Notes: generated by a model from the sequence alone, not told the origin. Shown: positions 1 to 5,284, counted from the first letter of the stretch. The stretch is 5,603 nucleotides of DNA from Promethearchaeia archaeon (GCA_029856295.1 JAHQWS010000170.1:1-5603); one strand, 5' to 3'. A program made the numbers and translations.

Positions 1-100
1 GTGATATTATTGTCTCAACTGCTTTTAGGGGCTTATGTTCTTGATTTGTTAAGTTTATCAAATTAGGCTGGATTTTATTATTCCAATTTAATTTAACCAT
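1..100 (-). CDS. Probable N-terminus of a divergent unrecognised gene, cut by the left edge
   Basis: On the minus strand an ATG at 100-98 opens a frame with no stop to the window edge (33 codons plus one base). It begins MVKLNWNNKIQPNLINL and continues with a lysine- and glutamate-rich stretch ending in VETIIS. Codon choice resembles the neighbouring genes. It would be transcribed divergently from aspS, with the 73-bp AT-rich gap holding both promoters. No Shine-Dalgarno site is visible; an AT-rich TATA-like stretch about 25-30 bases upstream (around 121-130) fits a leaderless archaeal transcript. No family is recognisable from so short a piece. A competing plus-strand frame at 1-66 is also open, so the call is moderate. 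Confidence 0.5.
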   Translation of the reverse strand, partial: MVKLNWNNKIQPNLINLTNQEHKPLKAVETIIS

Positions 101-173
101 ATTACAATATAAGATAACAAAAAATTTTATTGTTATTTATCATTTTAAAACTTAATTTTTTAAATAATACTAA
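101..173. promoter_or_regulatory. Divergent intergenic promoter region upstream of aspS
   Basis: This AT-rich gap lies between the minus-strand start at 100 and aspS. For the plus strand, TTTAAATA at 158-165 is a TATA-like box. An archaeal box works about 26 bases upstream of the transcript start, which would place the start near 188 and favour translation from the internal ATG codons at 189 or 201. A second candidate, AATATAAG near 108-115, would give a start near 136 and leave the ATG at 174 usable. For the minus strand, the A/T tract around 121-130 is the best candidate. The choice is inferred from spacing only. Confidence 0.4.
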
Positions 174-1508
174 ATGTTGCTATTAGATATGCTAGATGAA
201 ATGGATGATTGGCGTAAAACCCATTATACAAATGAAGTCTCATCGGATTTAATCGAACAAGAGGTTATATTAGGAGGCTGGGTTCGAAATTATAGAGATT
301 TAGGAGGATTAAAGTTTATTAACCTTCAAGATAAATACGGAGAACGTCAAATTACCTTGAAAAAGGGGGTTGTATCCGATGAAGTTTTTGAAAAAACTAA
401 GGTTGGATATCAATATTGTATTATGGTGAAAGGAAGAGTGAAAGCATTTAAAAAAGCCCCAGGTGGGATTGAGATCATTCCATCTGAATTAAAAATTTTA
501 AATAGAACTCCTGAAAAATTACCAATTGATATGACAGGAGAAACACTTTCCGAATTGGATTTAAGACTTAATAACCGCGCATTAGATTTAAGATCTGCCA
601 GAAATCAAGCAGTTTTTCAGATTAGAGGCGAAGTATTAAACACCATAAGAGAATTTTTGCTTGAGCAAGATTTTACTGAAATTACTACGCCAAAAATAAT
701 CGGATCTGCCACTGAAGGTGGAACTGAATTATTTCCGATAATGTATTTTGATAAAGAGGCGTTCCTTACTCAATCTGCTCAATTATATAAAGAACAATTA
801 AGTGGAGTTTTCGAAAGCGTTTTTGAGATTAGCGACTGCTTCAGAGCTGAAAAAAGCCATACTAAAAGACATTTATGTGAAATATTCACATTAGATATTG
901 AAATGGCTTTTGCCACGATGAATGATGTACTTAAACTCTTAGAAGAATTAATCCATCAGGTAATTAAGAATGTTAGAGAAAAGCAAATGAATTCATTAAA
1001 GTTTTTAAATATGGAAAAGAAAACAATTACTCCAGAAATCCCGTTTCCTAGATACACTTACGAAGAAATTCTTGATTTGATAAAGACAAAATTTGGGATT
1101 ACCATAGAATTTGGGGAAGATATTTCCACTGAAGCATATCGAAAATTAGGAAAAGAATTAACAGGATATTATTATATTACTCATTGGCCAATGTCAATTA
1201 AGCCATTTTATATAAAAGCTTCAGAAGATCCAAAATATAGCGAATCTTTTGATTTACAAATGGGATGGCTTGAATTAACATCAGGAGGAACCAGAGTTCA
1301 TAATAGCGAGCAATTACATCAAGCTCTTGAAGCAAAAGGTCTTAATCCAATAGCATTTGAATCCCATCTGAAAGTTTATGATTTTGGAATGCCACCTCAC
1401 GCAGGAGTCGGATTAGGAATTGATAGATGGATTACCTACTTATGTGGATTAGAGGATATAAGAGAAGCAGTAATGTATCCAAGAACTCCTGATAGGTTAA
1501 CCCCCTAA
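174..1508 (+). CDS. aspS: Aspartyl-tRNA synthetase, archaeal type, possibly non-discriminating (Asp/Asn)
   Basis: This cytosolic class II synthetase charges tRNA with aspartate using ATP. The N-terminal OB-fold that binds the anticodon spans about residues 28-110 (GGWVRNYRDLGG at 34-45). The catalytic domain follows: TEGGTELFPI at 180-189, motif 2 with FRAE at 223-226 and TKRHLCEIFTLDIEM at 230-244, then motif 3 near the end with GLGIDRW at 413-419 and the terminal PRTPDRLTP. In archaeal relatives Trp26 and Lys85 mark enzymes specific for tRNA-Asp, whereas a Pro at the second site goes with enzymes that also charge tRNA-Asn. Here the first site is Arg38 and the second is Pro96 in KKAPGG, hinting at the relaxed type. 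The length of 444 residues is slightly more than usual. The family normally begins close to the RTHY-like motif, so the ATG at 201 (MDDWRKTHY) is a good alternative start, also favoured by the TATA-like box at 158-165. No Shine-Dalgarno site supports any start. It is followed 31 bases later by the methionine aminopeptidase gene. Confidence 0.96.
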   Translation: MLLLDMLDEMDDWRKTHYTNEVSSDLIEQEVILGGWVRNYRDLGGLKFINLQDKYGERQITLKKGVVSDEVFEKTKVGYQYCIMVKGRVKAFKKAPGGIEIIPSELKILNRTPEKLPIDMTGETLSELDLRLNNRALDLRSARNQAVFQIRGEVLNTIREFLLEQDFTEITTPKIIGSATEGGTELFPIMYFDKEAFLTQSAQLYKEQLSGVFESVFEISDCFRAEKSHTKRHLCEIFTLDIEMAFATMNDVLKLLEELIHQVIKNVREKQMNSLKFLNMEKKTITPEIPFPRYTYEEILDLIKTKFGITIEFGEDISTEAYRKLGKELTGYYYITHWPMSIKPFYIKASEDPKYSESFDLQMGWLELTSGGTRVHNSEQLHQALEAKGLNPIAFESHLKVYDFGMPPHAGVGLGIDRWITYLCGLEDIREAVMYPRTPDRLTP

Positions 1509-1539
1509 TCTACAAAAATTAAAACCATATTTTTAAATT

Positions 1540-2454
1540 ATGAGTGAAGATTACATTAAAGATTATATTAAAGCAGGAAAAGCTGTGATTGCAGCTAAAA
1601 AATTGGCAAGAGAGATTGTTAAACCTGGAGCCTTTTTCTTAGAAATGGCAAATAAAATTGAGAGTGAGATCTATAAAAACGAATGCGAATTATCATTTCC
1701 AATTAACATGTCCTTAAATGAAGTGGCAGCACATTATAGTCCCATCATTGATGATGAGACTTTAATACCTGAACGCGGTCTATTAAAAATAGACGTTGGC
1801 TCTCACTTCAATGGTTATATTGCAGATTCAGCAATAACTTTAAATCTAGGTGAAGATCCTAAACTCCAAAATTATATAGATGCCGCAGATGAGGGTCTTG
1901 AAGCTGCAATTGAAATATTTAAGCCAGGAACTAAACTATATGAGTTAGGAGAAGTCATTGCTCAAAAAATAATCAGTCATGGTTTACGGCCAATTACTAA
2001 TCTTGGGGGTCATGAATTAAAGCAATATAATTTGCATGCGGGGCCTTTTATACCAAATTATAAAGAAACATTACACAGAGAAGTCCTAAAACCCGGTGAT
2101 GCTTTTGCGTGTGAACCTTTTGTTACATCCGGAGTAGGAAAAGTTGTGAACGGCAAACATTCCTATATTTATCGTTTTGCTAAAAGAGTAAAGAAAAACT
2201 TGCCCTATGAACAACAAGGTTATATGAACAAAATTGAAAGAAATACTAAGAAACTCCCTTTTTCCCCTCGATTATTAGAAAATAAGAAATTAATCCCGAA
2301 AAATAAAATTCAAAGAATTATTGATGCATTTGTAAGAAAAAAAATACTTGATCATTATCCAATTTTAATAGAAAGATCTGGTGGATTTGTAGCTCAACAA
2401 GAACACACTATAATAATTGATTTGGATGGGAACACAATTGTCACAACAAAATAA
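1540..2454 (+). CDS. map: Methionine aminopeptidase, type 2 (archaeal)
   Basis: This cytosolic metalloprotease removes the initiator methionine from new proteins. The pita-bread fold covers the whole 304 residues, close to the archaeal type 2 length. All five metal ligands are present: Asp85 and Asp96 in IDVGSHFNGYIADSA, His158 in GGHELKQY, Glu192 in ACEPF and Glu288 in QQEHTI. The substrate-contacting histidines His65 (NEVAAHYSP) and His166 (NLHAGP) are there too. The type 2 insert lies at about residues 205-275, a lysine-rich helical stretch between the last two ligands. There is no N-terminal extension of the eukaryotic kind. The ATG at 1540 starts right at the family's normal N-terminus, without a Shine-Dalgarno site. 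The 31-base gap after aspS suggests co-transcription, and its 3' end overlaps the next gene. Confidence 0.96.
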   Translation: MSEDYIKDYIKAGKAVIAAKKLAREIVKPGAFFLEMANKIESEIYKNECELSFPINMSLNEVAAHYSPIIDDETLIPERGLLKIDVGSHFNGYIADSAITLNLGEDPKLQNYIDAADEGLEAAIEIFKPGTKLYELGEVIAQKIISHGLRPITNLGGHELKQYNLHAGPFIPNYKETLHREVLKPGDAFACEPFVTSGVGKVVNGKHSYIYRFAKRVKKNLPYEQQGYMNKIERNTKKLPFSPRLLENKKLIPKNKIQRIIDAFVRKKILDHYPILIERSGGFVAQQEHTIIIDLDGNTIVTTK

Positions 2455-3283
2455 GGACTTGAAAAATTCTCTTTTTATTGTAATTTTATGTGCTGGAGAG
2501 GGTGTACGTCTTAAGGAAATTACACATAAAATTCCAAAACCATTAATTAAAATTAAAGCTTTGGATAAAAAACCTATCCTTCATTATACCATTAATTTAT
2601 TAAACAAGTTAAGTGCTATTAGAATAGCTATAGTAAAAGGATATTTGGCAAATAAAATTGATGATTTCATTGATATATTGAAACGAGAAAACACAGATTT
2701 AAAAGAAATATTGTTTATGGTTGATGCTAAGGATGAATATAAATTAGGACCTCTTTATTCCTTTCTTTCAATTACCAAAAATAAGCAACTTTTCCAGAGT
2801 AAATACATATACCTTATAATTCCTGGAGATACGATTTTTCAGTATCAACTCTTAAATGAGATTTTCTCGTTTATGGAAGAAAATTTCAAGGTAATTCAAA
2901 AACATCCTTTAATCTTTTTTAGAAAAATTGAAGGAAATCTTTTGAAACAAAAAAACCAGTCAAACATAATTTCTGTAGCATATATAGAAAAGGGTGATTT
3001 GCAAAACATTCTTAAAAGAATTAAGCAGGTAAATTTAAGTAAGATATCTAACACTGAATATGTTAACCAAATAATCCCTATTTTCTTATTTCCTTATCAG
3101 TTCATACAAGAAATTATAAAAATAGAACAAAAAATATCAGTTAAAACAATTAGAGAAGTAATCAATTATATGATAAAACAAGGAAAAGGAATTTTTGCAA
3201 TTGAAATTGATAGCGATTATAATTTTTATGATATAGATAATAAATTAGATTTAATCGAATTGGAAAAATTACGAGAGAAATAG
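2426..3283 (+). CDS. Nucleotidyltransferase-fold protein (sugar-phosphate or alcohol-phosphate type), substrate unknown
   Basis: The N-terminal Rossmann-like half carries the nucleotide-binding signature LCAGEGVRLKEITHKIPKPL at residues 21-40, matching the pattern LxAGxGxRLxxxTxxxPKPL of enzymes that join NTPs to sugar or alcohol phosphates. The usual metal-binding aspartate is Asp135 in IIPGDTIF. A late FYDIDNKLDLIELEK at 267-281 matches the DIDTPxDL ending of this superfamily. The middle (about 140-250) is long, lysine-rich and poorly conserved in look, so neither the nucleotide nor the acceptor can be named. There is no left-handed beta-helix or acyltransferase tail. I chose the ATG at 2426; an in-frame TTG at 2417 gives three more residues, and TTG codons at 2438 and 2459 would remove the overlap. 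With the ATG start it overlaps the aminopeptidase gene by 29 bases, so translation is probably coupled. Its stop lies three bases before the border of a degenerate repeat. Confidence 0.8.
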   Translation: MGTQLSQQNKDLKNSLFIVILCAGEGVRLKEITHKIPKPLIKIKALDKKPILHYTINLLNKLSAIRIAIVKGYLANKIDDFIDILKRENTDLKEILFMVDAKDEYKLGPLYSFLSITKNKQLFQSKYIYLIIPGDTIFQYQLLNEIFSFMEENFKVIQKHPLIFFRKIEGNLLKQKNQSNIISVAYIEKGDLQNILKRIKQVNLSKISNTEYVNQIIPIFLFPYQFIQEIIKIEQKISVKTIREVINYMIKQGKGIFAIEIDSDYNFYDIDNKLDLIELEKLREK

Positions 3284-3286
3284 AAA

Positions 3287-3647
3287 GGGACAATAGTAAA
3301 GTCCGAATATTAATTAATTCTCTGAGATTCTGCTTCTACTGGGTTTCAAACTCCTGAGAATTTTTAAATAAATCATTCGGAATAAAAGTCCCTATTTTTA
3401 AGAACACACTAATTTTCCATGAGATTTTGTTGTAATGCATTAATGATCTTTAAAGTCTCTTAGAACTTTCATATGATGAGAACGCCCCAAAGGTAAATCT
3501 TGACCAGAATATTCTTCGTTGGACTCAAAAACTCTTATTAATTTCTTATGGTAAAGCTTCAAATTTCTTTATTACAAATTCTTTAGCTACATCTGAGGAT
3601 TTACTAAATAAATACCCTTCATAAAATTTAAAACATTGAAATTCCAT
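3287..3647 (-). repeat. Diverged repeat, copy 1 (decayed mobile-element-like sequence)
   Basis: This otherwise gene-free stretch shares ordered blocks with 4107-4409. The blocks are the border GGGACAATAGTAA (3287-3299, against 4107-4119), TAATTCTCTGAGATTCTG (3315-3332, 17 of 18 matching 4133-4150), AAAAGTCCC plus TTTTTAAGAACAC (3384-3407, against 4188-4212), ATGAGATTTTGT (3419-3430, against 4222-4233) and CTTTAAAGTCTCTTAGA (3448-3464, against 4258-4274). Weaker similarity continues to about 3647. Copy 1 has roughly 58 bases (about 3466-3523) missing from copy 2. The first 106 bases can fold into three nested helices: 3287-3291 with 3388-3392, 3302-3308 with 3375-3381, and 3316-3322 with 3356-3362. 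I assign the minus strand because the protein traces run that way. No clear target duplication is visible. Confidence 0.65.
3440..3647 (-). pseudogene. Frameshifted remnant of a small protein or a transposase N-terminus (copy 1)
   Basis: On the minus strand an ATG at 3647-3645 starts MEFQCFKFYEGYLFSKSSDV and runs 33 codons to a TAA at 3546-3548. Shifted by one base, a second open stretch (3568 down to 3440, 42 codons) gives KLIRVFESNEEYSGQDLPLG, then RSHHMKVLRDFKDH and a stop. The two stretches abut where one ends, have coding-like composition, and both find counterparts in copy 2 (LVKVFD for LIRVFE, LLDFKH for LRDFKD). This points to one gene broken by a frameshift, with further decay beyond the second stop. 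The DFKHLGALYA part of the joint consensus recalls the DFG-type segment before a short helical region in IS4/IS1634-like transposases, but that resemblance is weak. A programmed frameshift cannot be excluded. Confidence 0.45.
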
Positions 3648-3680
3648 TTATACTTTAAAAAAGAAAATTAATCGAGGTTT
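3636..3680 (+). promoter_or_regulatory. TATA-like box and Shine-Dalgarno site for the 128-residue gene
   Basis: TTTATACTTTAAAA at 3647-3660 is a TATA-like element preceded by the purine-bearing stretch ATTGAAATTCC, which could act as a BRE. A start about 26 bases downstream falls near 3673. GAGGT at 3674-3678, six bases before the ATG at 3684, matches the archaeal anti-Shine-Dalgarno core. The element lies at the 5' end of the minus-strand remnant, so it may be borrowed from, or shared with, that repeat. Confidence 0.4.
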
Positions 3681-3683
3681 AGA

Positions 3684-4070
3684 ATGAAAGAGTTACCTGA
3701 TATTTTAGATGGAGATGACGAAGCCGATATGGAAATTGAGACAGTTATAAAATGCGGATTAGACTACAGTGATTATGCGAAAAACACCTCATTGCTTACA
3801 AAAGAGCTTTTTGAAAGTCACTTTAATGAAGTTTTAGAGCTTGTACATTATTGGTCAAGCAGTATTGGTTATCTAGTCTTGGGAGCTTTTATTTTAAATA
3901 CTGGATCCAGACTCCCAGATGATGTGAAAGTTTTAATTCTTGATGCTATTGATAAAGATCCATATATTGGTAGGTCTGATAAATATCAAAAAGCAAGAAA
4001 AGAAGTTCTAGAGGATTTTCGAAATAAGGTTACAAATTATGACTCTAGGCATATGATAAAAATTAATTAA
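3684..4070 (+). CDS. Unrecognised 128-residue protein
   Basis: I do not recognise this protein. It is soluble-looking and probably mostly helical. The first 20 residues are very acidic (DILDGDDEADMEIE). A central more hydrophobic segment, VHYWSSSIGYLVLGAFIL at about 54-71, could be a buried helix or a weak membrane segment. It is followed by NTGSRLPDDVKVLILDAID (72-90), which reads like a conserved helix-capping motif, and by a charged helix to the C-terminus. There is one cysteine (residue 24) and no obvious catalytic or zinc motif. The ATG at 3684 is supported by a GAGGT Shine-Dalgarno site. The gene is monocistronic, with a T-run 17 bases beyond its stop, and is bracketed by the two copies of the degenerate repeat. 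It could be cargo of a former mobile element or a host gene between two insertions. It is clearly less decayed than its surroundings, which suggests function. Confidence 0.72.
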   Translation: MKELPDILDGDDEADMEIETVIKCGLDYSDYAKNTSLLTKELFESHFNEVLELVHYWSSSIGYLVLGAFILNTGSRLPDDVKVLILDAIDKDPYIGRSDKYQKARKEVLEDFRNKVTNYDSRHMIKIN

Positions 4071-4086
4071 ATCGATATTAAACTAA

Positions 4087-4100
4087 TTTTTTAAAAAAAA
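4087..4100. terminator. T6A8 tract, possible bidirectional archaeal terminator
   Basis: Six T followed by eight A lie 17 bases after the stop of the 128-residue gene and just before the border of repeat copy 2. On the plus strand the T-run could end transcription of that gene. On the minus strand the eight A read as T8, which would end any transcript crossing copy 2. Archaeal termination needs only a T-rich tract, so no hairpin is required. This is inferred from composition and position. Confidence 0.4.
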
Positions 4101-4106
4101 TAAGGT

Positions 4107-4409
4107 GGGAAAATAGTAATCTCTAATTATAATAATTCTCTGAGATTTTGTATCTCCCGAGATTAAAACTCTGTATCATTTAACTGCAAAAGTCCCAACT
4201 TTTTAACAACACTTCTTATCAATGAGATATTTGACATAGCGTATAGAGCACCGAGGTGTTTAAAGTCTAATAGAGATATCAAAAACCTTCACCAATAATA
4301 CTCATTTACTTAACTTTAAAGCACATTCTTGGAAATAATGTACAATTTTGCAAAGTACTTCAAGGATTATTCAAAGTATAAGGAACATTTGAATTTAAAT
4401 GAAAAACTA
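4107..4409 (-). repeat. Diverged repeat, copy 2 (decayed mobile-element-like sequence)
   Basis: This is the second copy of the sequence at 3287-3647, in the same orientation, with the same blocks in the same order at nearly the same spacing. It starts at GGGAAAATAGTAA (4107-4119). Its first 92 bases also fold into nested helices, but with different partners from copy 1: 4106-4110 with 4193-4197, 4117-4123 with 4159-4165, and 4142-4146 with 4152-4156. It lacks the roughly 58-base segment present in copy 1. Similarity beyond about 4320 is weak and mostly seen at protein level; near 4380-4409, FKFKC on the minus strand answers to EFQCF in copy 1. An inverted match to the border occurs at 4603-4613. 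Confidence 0.62.
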
Positions 4410-4459
4410 CAAACTGGTACACTAGGGTACTTCTTTACAGGAAATTTTTCGAGGGATTC
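4163..4459 (-). pseudogene. Degraded minus-strand coding remnant (copy 2)
   Basis: On the minus strand, stop-separated open pieces follow one another. From 4459 to 4367 there is ESLEKFPVKKYPSVPVCSFS, then FKFKCSLYFE and a stop. SLKYFAKLYIISKNVL continues in the same frame. In another frame, CALKLSK, a stop and VLLVKVFD follow. From 4288 to 4163 a 41-codon piece contains LLDFKHLGALYAMSNISLI and then RSVVKKLGLLQLND. FKFKCSLYFE, LVKVFD and LLDFKH parallel pieces of the remnant in copy 1, in the same order. This argues for a shared ancestral protein now inactivated by at least two stops and two frame changes. The family is uncertain; an IS4/IS1634-like transposase N-terminal region is a guess. 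No catalytic DDE region is present. Confidence 0.4.
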
Positions 4460-4834
4460 TCATATTCTAAAGTATATTAGTACGTCGTGTACTAAAGGTT
4501 AAAACAATATGAAAAATTAAAGATGTTGCAAAGTATGCCTAAAATGCTTTGAATAAAAAAAAATCGTTGGAAATTATGAACCGATTAATTACGCATTTCT
4601 ACCTTACTATTGTTTAGTTCCGTATTAACGTAACTTAAACCAATGCTTACTATTGTCCACAATTAATATAACAAATTAATATTTAAATCTTACTATTAAT
4701 TTTTTATTCATTTTAGGAAAAAACATATTAAACTAAAAATATCTCAAATAAACAATGCTATTTTAATTATATTTACAGAGATACAACAATTAAAAATCAA
4801 ATTTTAAGTTAAGATGAAGCAAATTTTCATCGTT
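4460..4834. other. Long non-coding spacer with two hairpins and a short repeat array
   Basis: I see no gene of supportable length here. Two good inverted repeats occur: TTAGTAC (4477-4483) with GTACTAA (4489-4495) around a five-base loop, and CAAAGTAT (4529-4536) with ATGCTTTG (4544-4551, one G-U pair) around a seven-base loop. A run of nine A (4555-4563) follows the second hairpin on the plus strand. It would precede the hairpin on the minus strand, so this is not an intrinsic terminator. The CTTACTATT array at 4603-4699 is listed separately. From 4700 to 4834 the sequence is very AT-rich with no feature I can name. Confidence 0.5.
4603..4699 (+). repeat. Three direct repeats of CTTACTATT(GT) at exact 43-bp spacing
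   Basis: CTTACTATTGT occurs at 4603-4613 and 4646-4656, and CTTACTATT at 4689-4697, so the starts are 43 bp apart each time. The intervening 32-34 bases are unrelated to one another. The second copy extends to CTTACTATTGTCC, which is the inverted form of the GGGACAATAGTAA border of repeat copy 1 (12 of 12 bases for TTACTATTGTCC). Regularly spaced subterminal copies of a terminal motif are typical of binding sites for a transposase or other protein at an element end; that role is inferred. The identical core is too short for a normal CRISPR repeat. Confidence 0.55.
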
Positions 4835-4835
4835 C

Positions 4836-4875
4836 TGAAATAATATATATAGTTTAATTTATTTTAATATTTAAG
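4836..4875 (+). promoter_or_regulatory. TATA promoter of the cyclophilin-fold gene
   Basis: AATATATATA at 4842-4851 is the clearest TATA box in the window, preceded by TGAAA (4836-4840), a plausible BRE. Transcription starting about 25 bases downstream would begin at roughly 4873-4877, almost at the ATG at 4878. The absence of a Shine-Dalgarno site before that ATG fits a leaderless message. Confidence 0.6.
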
Positions 4876-4877
4876 AC

Positions 4878-5264
4878 ATGTCTGATAAAGGAGATATATC
4901 GATCCGAATAGAAATTTTTGGCGTGGGAAATGTAGAGGGAGTTATCATAAGACATTTGGGTCCCATTTCAGCAGATATAATTCTTAGCAAAATGCCATTT
5001 GTTCTAAGAGGCAGATTTTCATTTGGTTCGAAAAATTATTGGACCCTTCCAATTGGAATAAGAAAGGGTCCCGACTCAAAAGCTATGAGAAATGTTGAAA
5101 AAGGGGATATCGTATATAGTCCTAAAACAGATGAACTGATTATTCTTTTAGAAACTATTGAAATGCCAAATAAGGTAAATAAAATTGGCAAAATTACGGC
5201 TAATATCGAGTTCTTTCAAAAAGCAACTAATGGTTTGAATACTAAAGTATCTATAATAAAATAA
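4878..5264 (+). CDS. Small cyclophilin-fold protein (TM1367/DUF369-like)
   Basis: The 128-residue protein has the pattern of the small cyclophilin-like domain proteins common in archaea and some bacteria. An N-terminal strand is followed by RHLGPISADIILSKMPFVLR (25-44), equivalent to the RxLaPxTvexLlxxlP helix. YWTLPIGI comes at 54-61, then VEKGDIVYSPKTDELIILL (73-91), equivalent to the vxxGDiaYwppxxxxxiffg segment. There is no signal peptide or membrane segment, so it should be cytosolic. These proteins share the barrel of peptidyl-prolyl isomerases but lack the catalytic arginine and phenylalanine set of true cyclophilins. Their biochemical role is not established, so isomerase activity should not be assumed. 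The length is typical of the family. The gene has its own TATA box and is followed 20 bases later by a membrane-protein gene with a Shine-Dalgarno site, indicating a two-gene transcript. Confidence 0.8.
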   Translation: MSDKGDISIRIEIFGVGNVEGVIIRHLGPISADIILSKMPFVLRGRFSFGSKNYWTLPIGIRKGPDSKAMRNVEKGDIVYSPKTDELIILLETIEMPNKVNKIGKITANIEFFQKATNGLNTKVSIIK

Positions 5265-5284
5265 GAAAGGTTTCAGGAGTTATA

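Noticed and set aside
1..66. Plus-strand open frame ending in TAG (VILLSQLLLGAYVLDLLSLSN), possible 3' end of an upstream gene
   Set aside because: It is only 21 codons, and the minus-strand frame over the same bases has an ATG and a more gene-like composition. It remains the alternative for this edge.
3341..3355. T-arm-like GGGTTTCAAACTCC, considered as part of a tRNA gene
   Set aside because: No acceptor stem, D-arm or anticodon arm can be built around it.
3473..3479. ATGATGA resembling a box C of a C/D guide RNA
   Set aside because: No matching D box and C'/D' arrangement at usual spacing, and the bases lie inside the coding-like remnant.
4338..4502. Plus-strand 54-codon open frame beginning MYNFAKYFKDYSKYKEHLN
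   Set aside because: It lacks a Shine-Dalgarno site and a well-placed TATA box, and it lies opposite the minus-strand remnant that has a counterpart in copy 1. It is probably an antisense shadow, though a small gene is not excluded.
4529..4563. Intrinsic terminator (hairpin plus A-run)
   Set aside because: The A-run follows the hairpin on the plus strand, so the T-run precedes the hairpin on the minus strand. Neither orientation gives hairpin-then-T-run.
4603..4699. CRISPR-like array (regular 43-bp period)
   Set aside because: The shared core is only 9-11 bases, there are just three units, and no cas gene is in the window.
4814..4843. Nine-codon frame (MKQIFIVLK) before the cyclophilin-fold gene, considered as a leader peptide
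   Set aside because: It lies upstream of the TATA box, so it would not be on the transcript, and nothing else supports it.
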